From NCBI RefSeq assembly GCF_000331305.1, contig NZ_KB217478.1:4292661-4356660 (forward strand): a stretch of DNA of 64,000 nt. The letters are read 5' to 3'. The DNA comes from Calothrix sp. PCC 7103. Its GTDB lineage: Bacteria > Cyanobacteriota > Cyanobacteriia > Cyanobacteriales > Nostocaceae. Positions within the stretch are counted from its first letter, which is position 1, and every line of letters begins with the position of its first letter. Positions 17,212 to 25,974 of the stretch are shown here, one piece after another. The notes beneath the pieces are model-generated. The model was not told where the DNA came from. It did not search any database and was given only the letters and a program-made list of their open reading frames with translations. The position numbers were made by a program, and so were the translations under genes.

Positions 17212-18099
17212 ATGAACCTATTAGAGCCTAAACAAGAATTTGAAGCTTTGTTAAATTATCTCAAGGGACATCTTAATTGTGATTTAACTCTTTATAAGCG
17301 TCCTAGTTTAGAGCGTCGGTTTCAGCATCGTATGCAGGAATTAGAAATAAGTAACTATACAGATTACTTAGAGTACTTAACAAATCATCCCCAAGAGGGT
17401 GTTCATTTATTAAACACAGTCTTAATCAACTTTTCTGGCTTTTTTCGTGACCGTGATAGCTGGAATTATCTCGCTTCCGTTATTATTCCTCAAATTATTG
17501 CTTTTAAGCAGCCCGGAGAGCAAATTAAAGTATGGAGCGCTGGGTGTGCATCTGGGCAGGAAGTTTACACATTAGCTATATTATTCGTAGAAATACTAGG
17601 TATTGAGCAATATATAGAACGAGTGCAAATATTTGCCACGGATAGAGATAAAGATGCATTACTGGAAGCGCAGCGAGGTTCTTATAATGAATTAGCAATA
17701 GCCGATCTTGATGGCAGAATATTGTCGAAATATTTTGAGAAAAAGTTTGATAACTTAGAACAACGCTATGTTATTGACTCTAAACTGCGTCGCAAAATCA
17801 TCTTTGGGCGCCATGACTTGACTTTAAATGCGCCAATGTCCAAAATTGACTTGCTTGTATGTCGTAATGTACTTATATATTTAGATTGCGAAACCATTGC
17901 AGCAGTTTTAGTTCGCTTCCATTTTGCTTTAAATCATAATGCTTTTCTTTTTTTGGGTAGTGCAGAAAGCTTGACAAAGAGCGAAAATATTTTCAGAACC
18001 ATTAGTATAAAGCATCGTATTTTTGCTAAAGTCGGTAATCTCACCTTAGAGCAATATCTGCTAATTAAACCGACTGCTCGACGAAAGAAAAAAGTGTAA
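17212..18099 (+). CDS. cheR: CheR-type protein-glutamate O-methyltransferase
   Basis: A 295-residue protein with an N-terminal CheR helical domain (FEALLNYLKGHLNCDLTLYK, SLERRFQHRMQELEI, LINFSGFFRDRDSW) and a C-terminal SAM-dependent methyltransferase domain. The SAM site is IKVWSAGCASGQEVYTLAIL. IFATDRDKDALLEAQRGSY and DLLVCRNVLIYLD are conserved. It would methylate receptor glutamates with S-adenosylmethionine, but no chemoreceptor or CheA is present here. The ATG at 17212 fits the family; a TTG at 17194 is possible. A relic of a second cheR lies at 11966. Confidence 0.85.
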   Translation: MNLLEPKQEFEALLNYLKGHLNCDLTLYKRPSLERRFQHRMQELEISNYTDYLEYLTNHPQEGVHLLNTVLINFSGFFRDRDSWNYLASVIIPQIIAFKQPGEQIKVWSAGCASGQEVYTLAILFVEILGIEQYIERVQIFATDRDKDALLEAQRGSYNELAIADLDGRILSKYFEKKFDNLEQRYVIDSKLRRKIIFGRHDLTLNAPMSKIDLLVCRNVLIYLDCETIAAVLVRFHFALNHNAFLFLGSAESLTKSENIFRTISIKHRIFAKVGNLTLEQYLLIKPTARRKKKV

Positions 18100-18145
18100 C
18101 ACCAATTTTCTGTGAAGCTGCATATTATTCGACCCTAACCCGCCA

Positions 18146-18255
18146 GCACCCTTCTAGGGTGCGAGCGATATATTGGCATTAGGGAAGTCAGGGAGTGGGA
18201 ATTTATTCCATGCATCTTTTTGACGCTCACCGACTATCGCGGTACGGTGAGTGTC
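18146..18255. terminator. hairpins downstream of cheR
   Basis: A perfect stem gcaccct/agggtgc at 18146-18162 and a second stem gac(g/a)ctcacc/ggtgagtgtc at 18222-18255 lie between convergent genes. They probably act as terminators, although no strong T-run follows. Confidence 0.45.
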
Positions 18256-18276
18256 AACATCGTAAGTCTCAGAATT

Positions 18277-18474
18277 TCACATTACAGGGTTAATTTCTGT
18301 TTCATTTAGTAGGAGCCAAGTTTCAGCTCCTACTCTACCCATAGGTGGTTCTGGTTGCATAGGCATTGCAACGGTGTAAGTCCACACATCTGACTCAAGT
18401 TTGAGCTTAACAATTATTCCTGTACCTCCAACAAATTCCACAAGTTGGTTCGTACTAAACTTATGCGGTGCCAT
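18277..18474 (-). CDS. small hypothetical protein
   Basis: A 65-residue protein from the ATG at 18474, which has a ggagaaat ribosome site; the longer reading to 18504 overlaps the upstream gene. It looks like a small beta-rich domain: FSTNQLVEFVGGTGIIVKLK, WTYTVAMPM, GAETWLLLNETEI. The family is not recognised; many similar SH3-like small proteins occur in cyanobacteria. It starts two bases after the stop of the 18477 gene, so the two are one operon. Confidence 0.5.
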   Translation of the reverse strand: MAPHKFSTNQLVEFVGGTGIIVKLKLESDVWTYTVAMPMQPEPPMGRVGAETWLLLNETEINPVM

Positions 18475-18476
18475 TT

Positions 18477-18683
18477 CTATTTCTCCGGTTTCAAATATAG
18501 CCAACTTACAAAGAATAAGGAAGCTGTAAACAACTGTGTTAAATCTATAGCCGATATATAACTATCCGAAAAAGAAGCGATAGTTCTATCTGTTATACCG
18601 AAAAGCCAGGAAGCAGTTCCTAATAGCCATATATTCTTTTTTAAGACGGCTAAAAAATTTTCAGATAAAGCTTGTTTATTCAT
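18477..18683 (-). CDS. small two-helix membrane protein
   Basis: A 68-residue protein with one hydrophobic stretch around NIWLLGTASWLFGITD and a second around LFTASLFFVSWLYLKPE. No family is recognised. It is the first gene of a two-gene operon with the small protein at 18277, from which it is separated by two bases. Confidence 0.4.
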   Translation of the reverse strand: MNKQALSENFLAVLKKNIWLLGTASWLFGITDRTIASFSDSYISAIDLTQLFTASLFFVSWLYLKPEK

Positions 18684-18918
18684 AAGTGCTTAAATTAAAA
18701 GAACATAACAATTAAAATTACTTTTTAAGAGCGTAATACTCTTAAAAAAGCATTAATTCAATTTCACAACTTGATAGTAATCATTTATTACACTGGTTGT
18801 TGCCTATCTATGGTTTTAAATAACGAGTATCCAAAGTATGACGCGCGCGCCCTTCACAAAAATATTTAAATGTATTTTTCAATACAAATAAGGCTTAATC
18901 TTCTGCACTCCAGTTCTT

Positions 18919-19105
18919 TTAAACTATAAGTTTCGCTACAGTATCTACCAATTTATGATAAGGTGACAGTTTTATAAAATATGAATGGGCGCCTAATAAA
19001 GCAGATTGAGTCAAAAAGTATGGGTCATCAGAAATACTGATTATTATAACTGGTATATGTTTCAGGTTGGGATGCTGCTTAACCCAATTCAGAAACTGTA
19101 TATTT
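18919..19105 (-). pseudogene. response-regulator receiver, C-terminal relic
   Basis: On the minus strand ~58 codons encode FLNWVKQHPNLKHIPVIIIS, then ISDDPYFLTQSALLGAHSYF and IKLSPYHKLVDTVAKLI before a TAA. This is the second half of a receiver domain: the beta4 strand, the alpha4 A-x-G-A turn and the beta5 region, with the usual Lys-Pro changed to Lys-Leu. The acidic pocket and the phosphorylated Asp are absent, and an in-frame TGA lies just upstream. It is a dead fragment. Confidence 0.6.
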
Positions 19106-19229
19106 CAATACAAGTCAAATGAGTATGAAGTATATAAGCACCCTGATTATTAATGATAAAAAGATTGCATAAAATACTATAGTTAATAAATTAAATTTCC
19201 AATTCTATTTTAGCTTATCTGAGCAAGAA

Positions 19230-19460
19230 AAGTGTTGAAAATACCTCCAAAAAAGTACGGTTTACCTCAACAAAAAGTGTAGGCGCCGTGCGTTATATTC
19301 AGGAAGTGCCAAGTACACCATCATTCATGTAAAGACGGTGATGTAAATCAGAAAAAATCTGGTTAACACCACAAAGTGAAAACTGTCTGTTATATTACAA
19401 TACCACAAAGCCTTAAAAGGCTTCAACTAGTTTTAATCCCTGCCTTAAAAGGACAGGGTT
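19230..19460 (+). other. possible right-end relic of an IS200/IS605-type element
   Basis: A short frame ends SVGAVRYIQEVPSTPSFM and a stop at ~19333. Beyond it come paired hairpin motifs, aagccttaaaaggctt near 19406 and ccctgcc...ggacaggg near 19437-19460, in the order expected at the right end of a tnpB element. No TnpB catalytic part remains. This is a weak call based on general appearance. The rest of 18684-19723 holds only the receiver relic. Confidence 0.3.
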
Positions 19461-19723
19461 TTCAACATATTTCTTATAATAAATAAATCTAACTTTTTAC
19501 TCGCGCCTTCTGAACAATGAAATCAAAGCGTCAAAATAGATAGATATTTCATTCAAAAGCCTCTGTTCAAATAGGAAGGGAGGCTCTTAATTTATCTGAT
19601 TCAAATTTTATTACTTAATGAGTGAGAAAATTTGTTTGGGAAGTATATTGTACATCAAATAAAAAATACTAGGCGAAAAATTTTCCTCTTGAAATTACAA
19701 AGCTTAGAGATAGGAGTGCATAA

Positions 19724-20437
19724 ATGGTACAAAATAAGCAGCTAGAAACAAACGAACAGGCAGCAATGAAAGGACGGTTGCTTGCACGACCAACGCAGCC
19801 AACACAAAAGTCGGTAACACTTGGTTTGCAATCATTAGAACTAGAAGATAGTGAGCGCGATGCTCTGATCTACGTACCCAAGACCTACCATCCAGACAAA
19901 CCTACACGGTTGGTACTGATGTTACACGGTGCTGGTGGCGATGCATACGGTGGTTTGGCGCCATTCTTACACCTTGCGGACGCAGCGAACATCATTCTAC
20001 TAGCACCAGCTTCCCAAAATAAAACGTGGGATATGCTTTATGGTGAGTACGGTTCAGATGTTACTTTCTTAGATCGGGCGTTAATGCAGGTATTTAATCG
20101 CTACAATATAGACCCAGCAAATATCGCGGTTGAGGGTTTTTCTGACGGCGCCTCGTATGCCCTTAGTATTGGTATCACCAACGGTGACTTGTTCAACCAT
20201 GTCATCGCCTTTTCACCTGGATTTATGGCGCCAAAACAGCAGTTTGGGCGACCGCAAATCTTTATCTCACACGGTTTATGGGATAATGTTTTGCCAATCG
20301 ACCGATGTAGTCGTAAAATAGTGCCGCAATTGCAACGTGCTAACTACGATGTAGTTTATCAAGAGTTTAAGGGTTTTCACACCGTTCCTACAAGAATTGC
20401 ACGGGAAGCACTGACTCGGTTCAAACCTGTTTTTTAG
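19724..20437 (+). CDS. alpha/beta hydrolase (esterase/PHB depolymerase-like)
   Basis: A 237-residue protein. Strand-turn motifs of the alpha/beta fold are clear: RDALIYVPKTYHPDKPTRLV, then LMLHGAGGDAYGG (oxyanion HG). The nucleophile elbow VEGFSDGASYAL places the Ser at ~residue 145. HGLWDNVLPID holds the likely acid, and FKGFHTVPTRIAREAL the catalytic His. There is no signal peptide, so it acts in the cytosol. It resembles phospholipase/carboxylesterase and poly(3-hydroxybutyrate) depolymerase-type esterases; the substrate is unknown. A gataggagtgc ribosome site precedes the ATG. It is monocistronic. Confidence 0.8.
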   Translation: MVQNKQLETNEQAAMKGRLLARPTQPTQKSVTLGLQSLELEDSERDALIYVPKTYHPDKPTRLVLMLHGAGGDAYGGLAPFLHLADAANIILLAPASQNKTWDMLYGEYGSDVTFLDRALMQVFNRYNIDPANIAVEGFSDGASYALSIGITNGDLFNHVIAFSPGFMAPKQQFGRPQIFISHGLWDNVLPIDRCSRKIVPQLQRANYDVVYQEFKGFHTVPTRIAREALTRFKPVF

Positions 20438-20566
20438 CATCTTCATTAAATTTACACCCACTTCACATCAGGTGCCTGTACGGTTCCGCACATTAAGCTC
20501 CTTAGTGCAAAGCTTTTCTTGTAACAGTTGCTACAGCTAGCTCTTTAAACCTAGCAACCGCTCATA

Positions 20567-20757
20567 CTAGTTTTTGATGATGGAATAACACTCACAAGAT
20601 GCATCTTCCAAGTCTGACCGATTCAGGATGATAATATTTCCACGCTTGTAGCTAATTATTCCAGCGCGGCTAAGTGTACCAGCAGCCACTGTAACACCAG
20701 CGCGGCGGCAGCCCAGCATCTGACCGAGAAATTCCCGAGTTAGCGCAAATGAATTCG
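20567..20757 (-). pseudogene. Crp/Fnr regulator, C-terminal HTH relic
   Basis: The sequence FALTREFLGQMLGCRRAGVT, then AGTLSRAGIISYKRGNIIIL and ECYSIIKN aligns with the helix-turn-helix end of the Crp-family gene at 29547 (EFLGEMLGVRRASVS; AGIIQYNRGKMKIL; CECYRIMK). The cyclic-nucleotide-binding half is missing. The 5' break lies within ~10 bases of the left end of the IS4-type element, so the insertion or a related deletion destroyed the gene. Confidence 0.75.
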
Positions 20758-20763
20758 ATAGTA

Positions 20764-22685
20764 GTATGGTGGGCAATGCCCACCCAGCCCTTTCAACGCG
20801 AACTAATGCACTACTAGGACGGCGCCTGTAAGCCGCTCCTGGTATTGATTATTAAGAACGACTTCAAGGTATTCTTGACAGTATTAATAATTGTGGTGCA
20901 TCAAAATGTTATCTACTGTCTTTGAGCAATTTGTAGAAGAAAGTCCCATAAGTGTGATGGCACGAGTGTTAATGGAGTGTATTTTCATGCCAGAACGCTT
21001 GGATAAAATATTTGAGGCACATGCGACTGTTCAATATCAGCAAGATTTATTGTTTTCAAGTCAGGTCGATTTAATGAGTTTGGTCGTATGTGGGATTCAT
21101 AAGTCAGTCCATGCTGCTTATAGAGCGAAAGCAATAGAAAAAATAGTAAGTACAACCGCATTATATAACAAGCTCTCTGGAATTGAATTAAATGTAAGTC
21201 AAGCATTATTACGAGAAACAGCAAGTGATTTAATGTATTTAATTCAAGCAATGGGTGGAGAACAAGCAGATTTATTGACAGGTTATAAACTGAAATTTGT
21301 AGATGGTACCTGCCTTGCGGCAACAGACCATAGACTAGATGCAATCCGCGCTTATGCAGCTTCTTCTCTACCAGGTAAAGCAATAGCAATATTAGACCAA
21401 GCATCAAAGTTAGTAACAGATGTTTTATTAGTTGAGGACGGTCACGCTCAAGAGCGCGCGTCATTTGACCAAATACTGGCTTTAGTTAAACCGAAAGATA
21501 TTTGGTGTGGAGACCGTAACTTTTGTACAGCAAAAGTTCTTATATACAATAATATTGAAAAGGAGCGTTTTTTTGTAATTCGCCAACATGGTTCATTAGG
21601 ATTTAAAGAATTAAGTGAATTAAAGTATATAGGAGAAACTGAAACAGGAAAAGTGTTTGAGCAGAAAATAGAAATATCATATGAAGGGGAAATCCTACAA
21701 CTCAGGCGGGTTTTGGTAAAGCTAAATGTACCGACGCGAGATAAAGAATGGGAAATAGCGATTTTTACTAACTTACCAAGTAGCGATGCAAACGCAGTCG
21801 AAGTTGCTGAAATATACCGCAATCGTTGGAAAATAGAAACACTTTTTCAAACTGTCACTGAAAATTTTAACGGCGAAATTCAGACTTTAGCCTACCCCAA
21901 AGCTGCATTATTTTCTTTTTCAATGGCATTAGTTGCATACAATATACTTGCGACTTTACGAGGTGCCTTGGGAAGTGTAAATGGAGGTTTAAAAAAATTG
22001 AAGTTGGCTTATCTGATTTTTATTTGGTAGATGAGATTCAAGGAATATATAGAGGGATGATGATTGCGATACCACCACCAAAAGTGGGAAGTGTTTGGTA
22101 CATATTCTCTTGACCAAATAGCAGAACTTCTACAACGACTTGCAGATGGTGTACATTTGAAACGTTTTTTAAAAGCAACGAGAGGTAAGAAAAAAAAGCG
22201 AGAACCTTTAATAGTTAATAGTAACCATCGCCATGTTTCTACCGCACGACTTTTAGAGACCCACCAAAAAAAGAAATCACAAAGTTAGTTATAAAAGAAA
22301 GAATATTTTTTAACTGCTTACCGCACGTAAAATATTTTCGTGCATATTTTTCATGTCAACAATTTATCAAATATGATGTTTTATCTAAGACAAAGTTATG
22401 AATAAAACCGTATTTGATAAGATGTATAAATAAGAAAACATACTTGCCACTTTGAAAGTTCGTATATTTAATATTTTATAAAAAATACCTTATTTTTAAG
22501 CAACCAATTACTTAAGCTTTTAGTACTTATGTTACTAGTGCAGCTTGACTAAAATAGTAGTACAGTTGAAAGAGTAAAAAGCGTATGTTTCATAAGGCTT
22601 TTCACTTCTGCCATCTGCCCTCTGCCATCTGCCTTGCTACACTAGTTCACTAGTTCGCGTTGAAAGGGCTGGCAATGCCCACCCT
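20764..22685 (+). mobile_element. IS4-type element, copy 1, ends tentative
   Basis: The left boundary is set by comparison with copy 2, where similarity starts at gtatggtgggcaatgccc (20764 and 63272). An inverted, slightly shortened copy of the left-end segment (gttcgcgttgaaagggctgg, gcaatgcccaccctac) lies at ~22653-22685 and may mark the right end. The 400 bases after the transposase hold no gene but do contain a ctgccatctgccct short repeat near 22607. The right end is inferred only. Confidence 0.6.
20906..22288 (+). pseudogene. IS4-family DDE transposase with two frameshifts
   Basis: The chain begins MLSTVFEQFVEESPISVMAR. The DDE residues are in KLKFVDGTCLAATDHR, WCGDRNFCT and AEIYRNRWKIETLFQ, the last being the Y-x2-R-x3-E signature of IS4-type enzymes. 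After GGLKK, at a run of seven A at ~21994, the frame shifts; the middle ~70 bases continue in another frame (VGLSDFYLVDEIQGIYRGMM). A second indel in ccaccaccaaaa near 22070 restores the first frame (WEVFGTYSLDQIAELLQRL). The first frame alone stops at 22030. The A-run could allow slippage, but two compensating shifts suggest decay. Confidence 0.8.
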
Positions 22686-22715
22686 ACAACCTTCCAAAAC
22701 TTATGACATGGAGTA

Positions 22716-23594
22716 CTAGTTCTTCTTTGTGAATATAGCTGGTTTTTCATGTGAATCAGTCATATAAGCACATGCCATGTCAGATGAGTTATGTGCCCAG
22801 CCTACACGTCCTTGAGGGTCTATAAGAATACAGCCTGCTTCTCCTGCCACTCTAGATTTCAAAGTTTCAATTGCCATTTGCGCTGCTTCGTCTGGGTGTC
22901 TGTCTCCAGCTAAAAAGTCAATTGCAGTTTTAGCTAGAACTACTGGTATAATCGATTCGCCATCACCCGTTGTGGAACAGGCGCCGTATTTATTATCAGC
23001 GAATAAGCCAGAACCAATTATGGCACTGTCACCAACGCGACATTGATACTGATTCATAAGACCTCCAGTTGAAGTACCCGCAGCTAAGAGTCCTTGACTA
23101 TCCAAAGCTACACAACCAACTGTGTTGGGACGGTCAGTCACTTCTTTCTCTTCTTCCCACTCTTCGCGTAGCTCCTTGGCAACTAGGTCTTCAAGAGGAC
23201 ACATCTCAATTCCGTGTTCTTTGGCAAAGCGTTCTGCACCATGAGACACCAGAAACATTGGTTTTTTACCCATTATTTTGTGCGCCACTGATATAGGATG
23301 GGGGATTCCCTTAACTGCTGCGACTCCTCCCCATCCGAAATTGGCACCCTCCATGATTGCTGCATCTAGCTCAACTTCTCCTTGGTCGTTAAGAACGGCG
23401 CCCATTGAAGCGTTAAATGTTGGGTCAGCTTCCAAAACTCGAACGGCTGCTTCAACTGCTTCTGGAGCAGTACCTCCATTTTTCAGAACTTTCCAACCAG
23501 CCTCTACTGCCGCTAAACAACCTGCATTATTAGCTTCTATCTTGTCTTCTGAGATAGTTTTGGCGCCGCCATGTACAATGATACTTATTGTCAT
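22716..23594 (-). CDS. iaaA: isoaspartyl peptidase / plant-type L-asparaginase
   Basis: A 292-residue Ntn-hydrolase that cleaves itself before a Thr to form alpha and beta chains. It starts IIVHGGAKTISEDKIEANNA and has AAVRVLEADPTFNASMGAVL, the cleavage site PNTVGCVALD with the nucleophile Thr at ~160, GTSTGGLMNQYQCRVGDSAI and the later GDGESIIP. Such enzymes hydrolyse beta-aspartyl dipeptides, including beta-Asp-Arg released from cyanophycin. It lies 43 bases after an ATP-grasp gene on the same strand, so it may be the last gene of that operon. A few residues differ from common cyanobacterial versions. Confidence 0.88.
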   Translation of the reverse strand: MTISIIVHGGAKTISEDKIEANNAGCLAAVEAGWKVLKNGGTAPEAVEAAVRVLEADPTFNASMGAVLNDQGEVELDAAIMEGANFGWGGVAAVKGIPHPISVAHKIMGKKPMFLVSHGAERFAKEHGIEMCPLEDLVAKELREEWEEEKEVTDRPNTVGCVALDSQGLLAAGTSTGGLMNQYQCRVGDSAIIGSGLFADNKYGACSTTGDGESIIPVVLAKTAIDFLAGDRHPDEAAQMAIETLKSRVAGEAGCILIDPQGRVGWAHNSSDMACAYMTDSHEKPAIFTKKN

Positions 23595-23637
23595 AAATTT
23601 CTTGTAGTGTGTATGAAGTGTAGGACAGGCTCGAAGG

Positions 23638-24942
23638 CTATCCTATGGTGATTAAACCCTTATTTTTGAGGTTTTGCTCGACGTGCTGCATTTCCTCAAT
23701 AGTGTCTCCTGTCACAATTCCGTAAATTTCGGTGTGAATTTTTCCATAGTTGACAAATTCTTGCGCTGAGAGAATGATAAAGTCTTTTCTTTCTAATTCT
23801 GCTTTAAGAGTTTTAAGAGTAGATTCTAATGTGCCAATAACGCGGTAGTCAGTCGAATAGTTCGCGACCTCTTTACCCAGCTTTAATAAAGTATGACGCT
23901 GCAAGCACAGAGGAGTTGAGCCATTAACTCGGAAATTAGCATCAATTACATAAAGGTATCCGTCTCGGTCTTGGAGAACATCAAAACCAATAACGCCGAA
24001 ATAACCTTTGGAGTGTGCGTACTGGCCAATGGCAGCAATCATATCAAAGAACATGCTCATGTTCTCGCGATAATGAATCAATCCTCCTATATAATTCCCT
24101 TCCAACGTGACAATTTGATTTGTTACACCAATAAGCTGTATATCTCCCGTCTTGCTAATATAAAACTGTACACAATAGTTGTTTACAACATTTTTAATGA
24201 ACTCGGAAACAATAATTGTTGAGAGCAATCTACTTTCGGCGTATTTATTAATTTCAGCAAAGCAGTAATCTAAATCACTTTGACTTTGTATTATATAAGT
24301 TCCTTCTCCTGAAAGCCCGTGGGATGTTTTGATTAAGTATGGAAACTCTGGTAACTTGATGTCATTAATACTTACAGAGTCAAGATTGTAGGTTTCGTAT
24401 TTTGGACATGGCACCCCTAATTCGCCTAACGTTGCCTTGCTGAGTAAGTGGTAATGAGTATCAGGTGCGACTGCGTGTTTTTCCGGTTTGAGATAATCAA
24501 AGGGAAATAAGGTGATGAATTTATCAACCCGTGCAGTGTCGTTGAGGCAATGTAAATAAAGAGGTTCTTTTAGTATTTCTATGTTGGCATGGCTATTTAA
24601 ATGGTCGTGCCAGTATTCCAAAAGTAACTTTGGCGCCGGACTAACGAGAATACCTGGAATCAAATTACCTAATACTGCAAGATTTTTCCAAGGTTCGTTT
24701 TGAAAAATCTTACTATAAGAAGTTTTGCTTGCTTCATCACTACCATCTTGAATTAAGTATTTCTGGGTATTGGGATAAGTTACCCAATTAGCAGTAGCAG
24801 GGTAATTTAATATGAAGGCATAAGATGCATCTGCAACATCAGTAGCAAATAAATCAGATAGAGAACTCCCTTGGAAGTAGTCAAAGTTATTTGATTTCAT
24901 AAAAATTTTTGGTCTTTCAATCTGACCATTGTTATTAGTCAT
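23638..24942 (-). CDS. ATP-grasp ligase with pre-ATP-grasp domain
   Basis: A 434-residue protein from the ATG at 24942 (an alternative ATG lies at 24897). The longer frame to 25083 enters a dispersed repeat and is probably not coding. Residues ~20-170 form a pre-ATP-grasp-type domain. ATP-grasp motifs follow: LPEFPYLIKTSHGLSGEGTY (nucleotide loop, Lys), IIVSEFIKNVVNNYCVQFYI, and the metal-binding end GVIGFDVLQDRDGYLYVIDA, then NFRVNGST. Enzymes of this type join a carboxylate to an amine using ATP, as in peptide or amino acid ligases. The neighbours are a PhyH dioxygenase and isoaspartyl peptidase. The product is not known. Confidence 0.75.
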   Translation of the reverse strand: MTNNNGQIERPKIFMKSNNFDYFQGSSLSDLFATDVADASYAFILNYPATANWVTYPNTQKYLIQDGSDEASKTSYSKIFQNEPWKNLAVLGNLIPGILVSPAPKLLLEYWHDHLNSHANIEILKEPLYLHCLNDTARVDKFITLFPFDYLKPEKHAVAPDTHYHLLSKATLGELGVPCPKYETYNLDSVSINDIKLPEFPYLIKTSHGLSGEGTYIIQSQSDLDYCFAEINKYAESRLLSTIIVSEFIKNVVNNYCVQFYISKTGDIQLIGVTNQIVTLEGNYIGGLIHYRENMSMFFDMIAAIGQYAHSKGYFGVIGFDVLQDRDGYLYVIDANFRVNGSTPLCLQRHTLLKLGKEVANYSTDYRVIGTLESTLKTLKAELERKDFIILSAQEFVNYGKIHTEIYGIVTGDTIEEMQHVEQNLKNKGLITIG

Positions 24943-24949
24943 GCAGCGA

Positions 24950-25085
24950 ACCATGTCATTGTGAGCGCAGCGAAGAACCTTTAGTAAAAAAAGCACATTA
25001 TTAAGATGCTTCACTACGTTCAGCATGACAGACATGTTCAGTTTGACAGAATTGATGCTTTTAAAACATCTTCTTAGAGACACAT
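24950..25085. repeat. dispersed intergenic repeat
   Basis: This segment has the ttcgctgcgctcacaatgac type on its minus strand and agatgcttcactacgttcag on its plus strand. It resembles 44203-44230 (agatgcttcgttcctcagca). Such sequence is common between genes of filamentous cyanobacteria. It separates the PhyH and ATP-grasp genes. Confidence 0.5.
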
Positions 25086-25117
25086 AAAACGAATGGCGCC
25101 TCTACAAAAAAACAACA

Positions 25118-25921
25118 TTAATAAGCGAATGACTGATAAACCTCTGTTTCGTTCAGTTCATCAAGTGATTCAACAATTGGGTTAAAGCGCAATAAATGGC
25201 GCCCTCGTTCGGTTAATGTGTTCAAAGCAGCGCGGGGAATTTGAATCAACACTTCAGGACGATATAGCCAACGACGACTATAACCAATTACCACCATTGG
25301 ACGAGGTGTTTCTGTACGGTTAGGTGTACCACGGTGTAGACCACGCACATCGCGAATCATTACGTCTCCTAGTTGCATCGTAATTGGTTCGAGTTCGATT
25401 TCGCCCGAATTAATACGACGCAATCCTTCTTCTTTAGACATCATGTGTGTACCCCGTGCAATCTCAATTGGTCCGTTATCTAAGGTGACATCTACCAAAG
25501 GAAAATTGATTGCCAATTGATAAGGGGGAGTCTCCATACCAGATTCGGGGAAGAGTGGTGGAGTATCGCGGTGTACGTCTTGAAACTCGGAGCCTAGTAA
25601 GGGCGTATCTGTCGCCAGTTGACACATCACCAAATCCTGACCTACCAAACGTTCGACGATGGCTAGGATATCTTCATCTTCGTAAATACTGGTATCAGCG
25701 AATGGAGGTTGAAAAGGCAAAGTTACATAATAGCGGGCGGCGCCACGATTAAGTAAGTGTCCTTCACGCGCGATATGTTCACTTAGCTTGGGGATGAAAG
25801 CAGAGTGCCATGCCTCAAGTGTTGCTTTGGAAAAATGATTGGGCAACACGCAGAAGCCGTCTTTAAGTACCGCTTGGGTAAACGACTCTATTTTTTGAGA
25901 GTTTTGCAGGTTGGTAATCAT
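25118..25921 (-). CDS. phytanoyl-CoA dioxygenase (PhyH) family oxygenase
   Basis: A 267-residue non-haem Fe(II)/2-oxoglutarate-type oxygenase from the ATG at 25921; a start at 25948 is also possible. The facial triad is visible as H-x-D in QDVHRDTPPLF and a distal His in RDVRGLHRGTPNRT, with the nearby Arg likely binding 2-oxoglutarate. DGFCVLPNHFSKATLEAWHS and GPIEIARGTHMM are typical PhyH strands. It would hydroxylate a small molecule. It lies upstream of the ATP-grasp and peptidase genes on the same strand, with a repeat in the 175-base gap, so it may belong to the same pathway. Confidence 0.8.
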   Translation of the reverse strand: MITNLQNSQKIESFTQAVLKDGFCVLPNHFSKATLEAWHSAFIPKLSEHIAREGHLLNRGAARYYVTLPFQPPFADTSIYEDEDILAIVERLVGQDLVMCQLATDTPLLGSEFQDVHRDTPPLFPESGMETPPYQLAINFPLVDVTLDNGPIEIARGTHMMSKEEGLRRINSGEIELEPITMQLGDVMIRDVRGLHRGTPNRTETPRPMVVIGYSRRWLYRPEVLIQIPRAALNTLTERGRHLLRFNPIVESLDELNETEVYQSFAY

Positions 25922-25974
25922 ACTTTTGATTGTAGACAAAACCAACAAATTAAGTACTCTTTTGTAACTCTACT

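Noticed and set aside
20985..21464. 159-codon minus-strand frame inside the IS4 transposase
   Set aside because: Leu-rich shadow of the transposase frame; it does not look like a real protein.
24942..25083. longer N-terminus for the ATP-grasp protein
   Set aside because: The extra codons derive from a dispersed intergenic repeat, and a better ATG lies at 24942.
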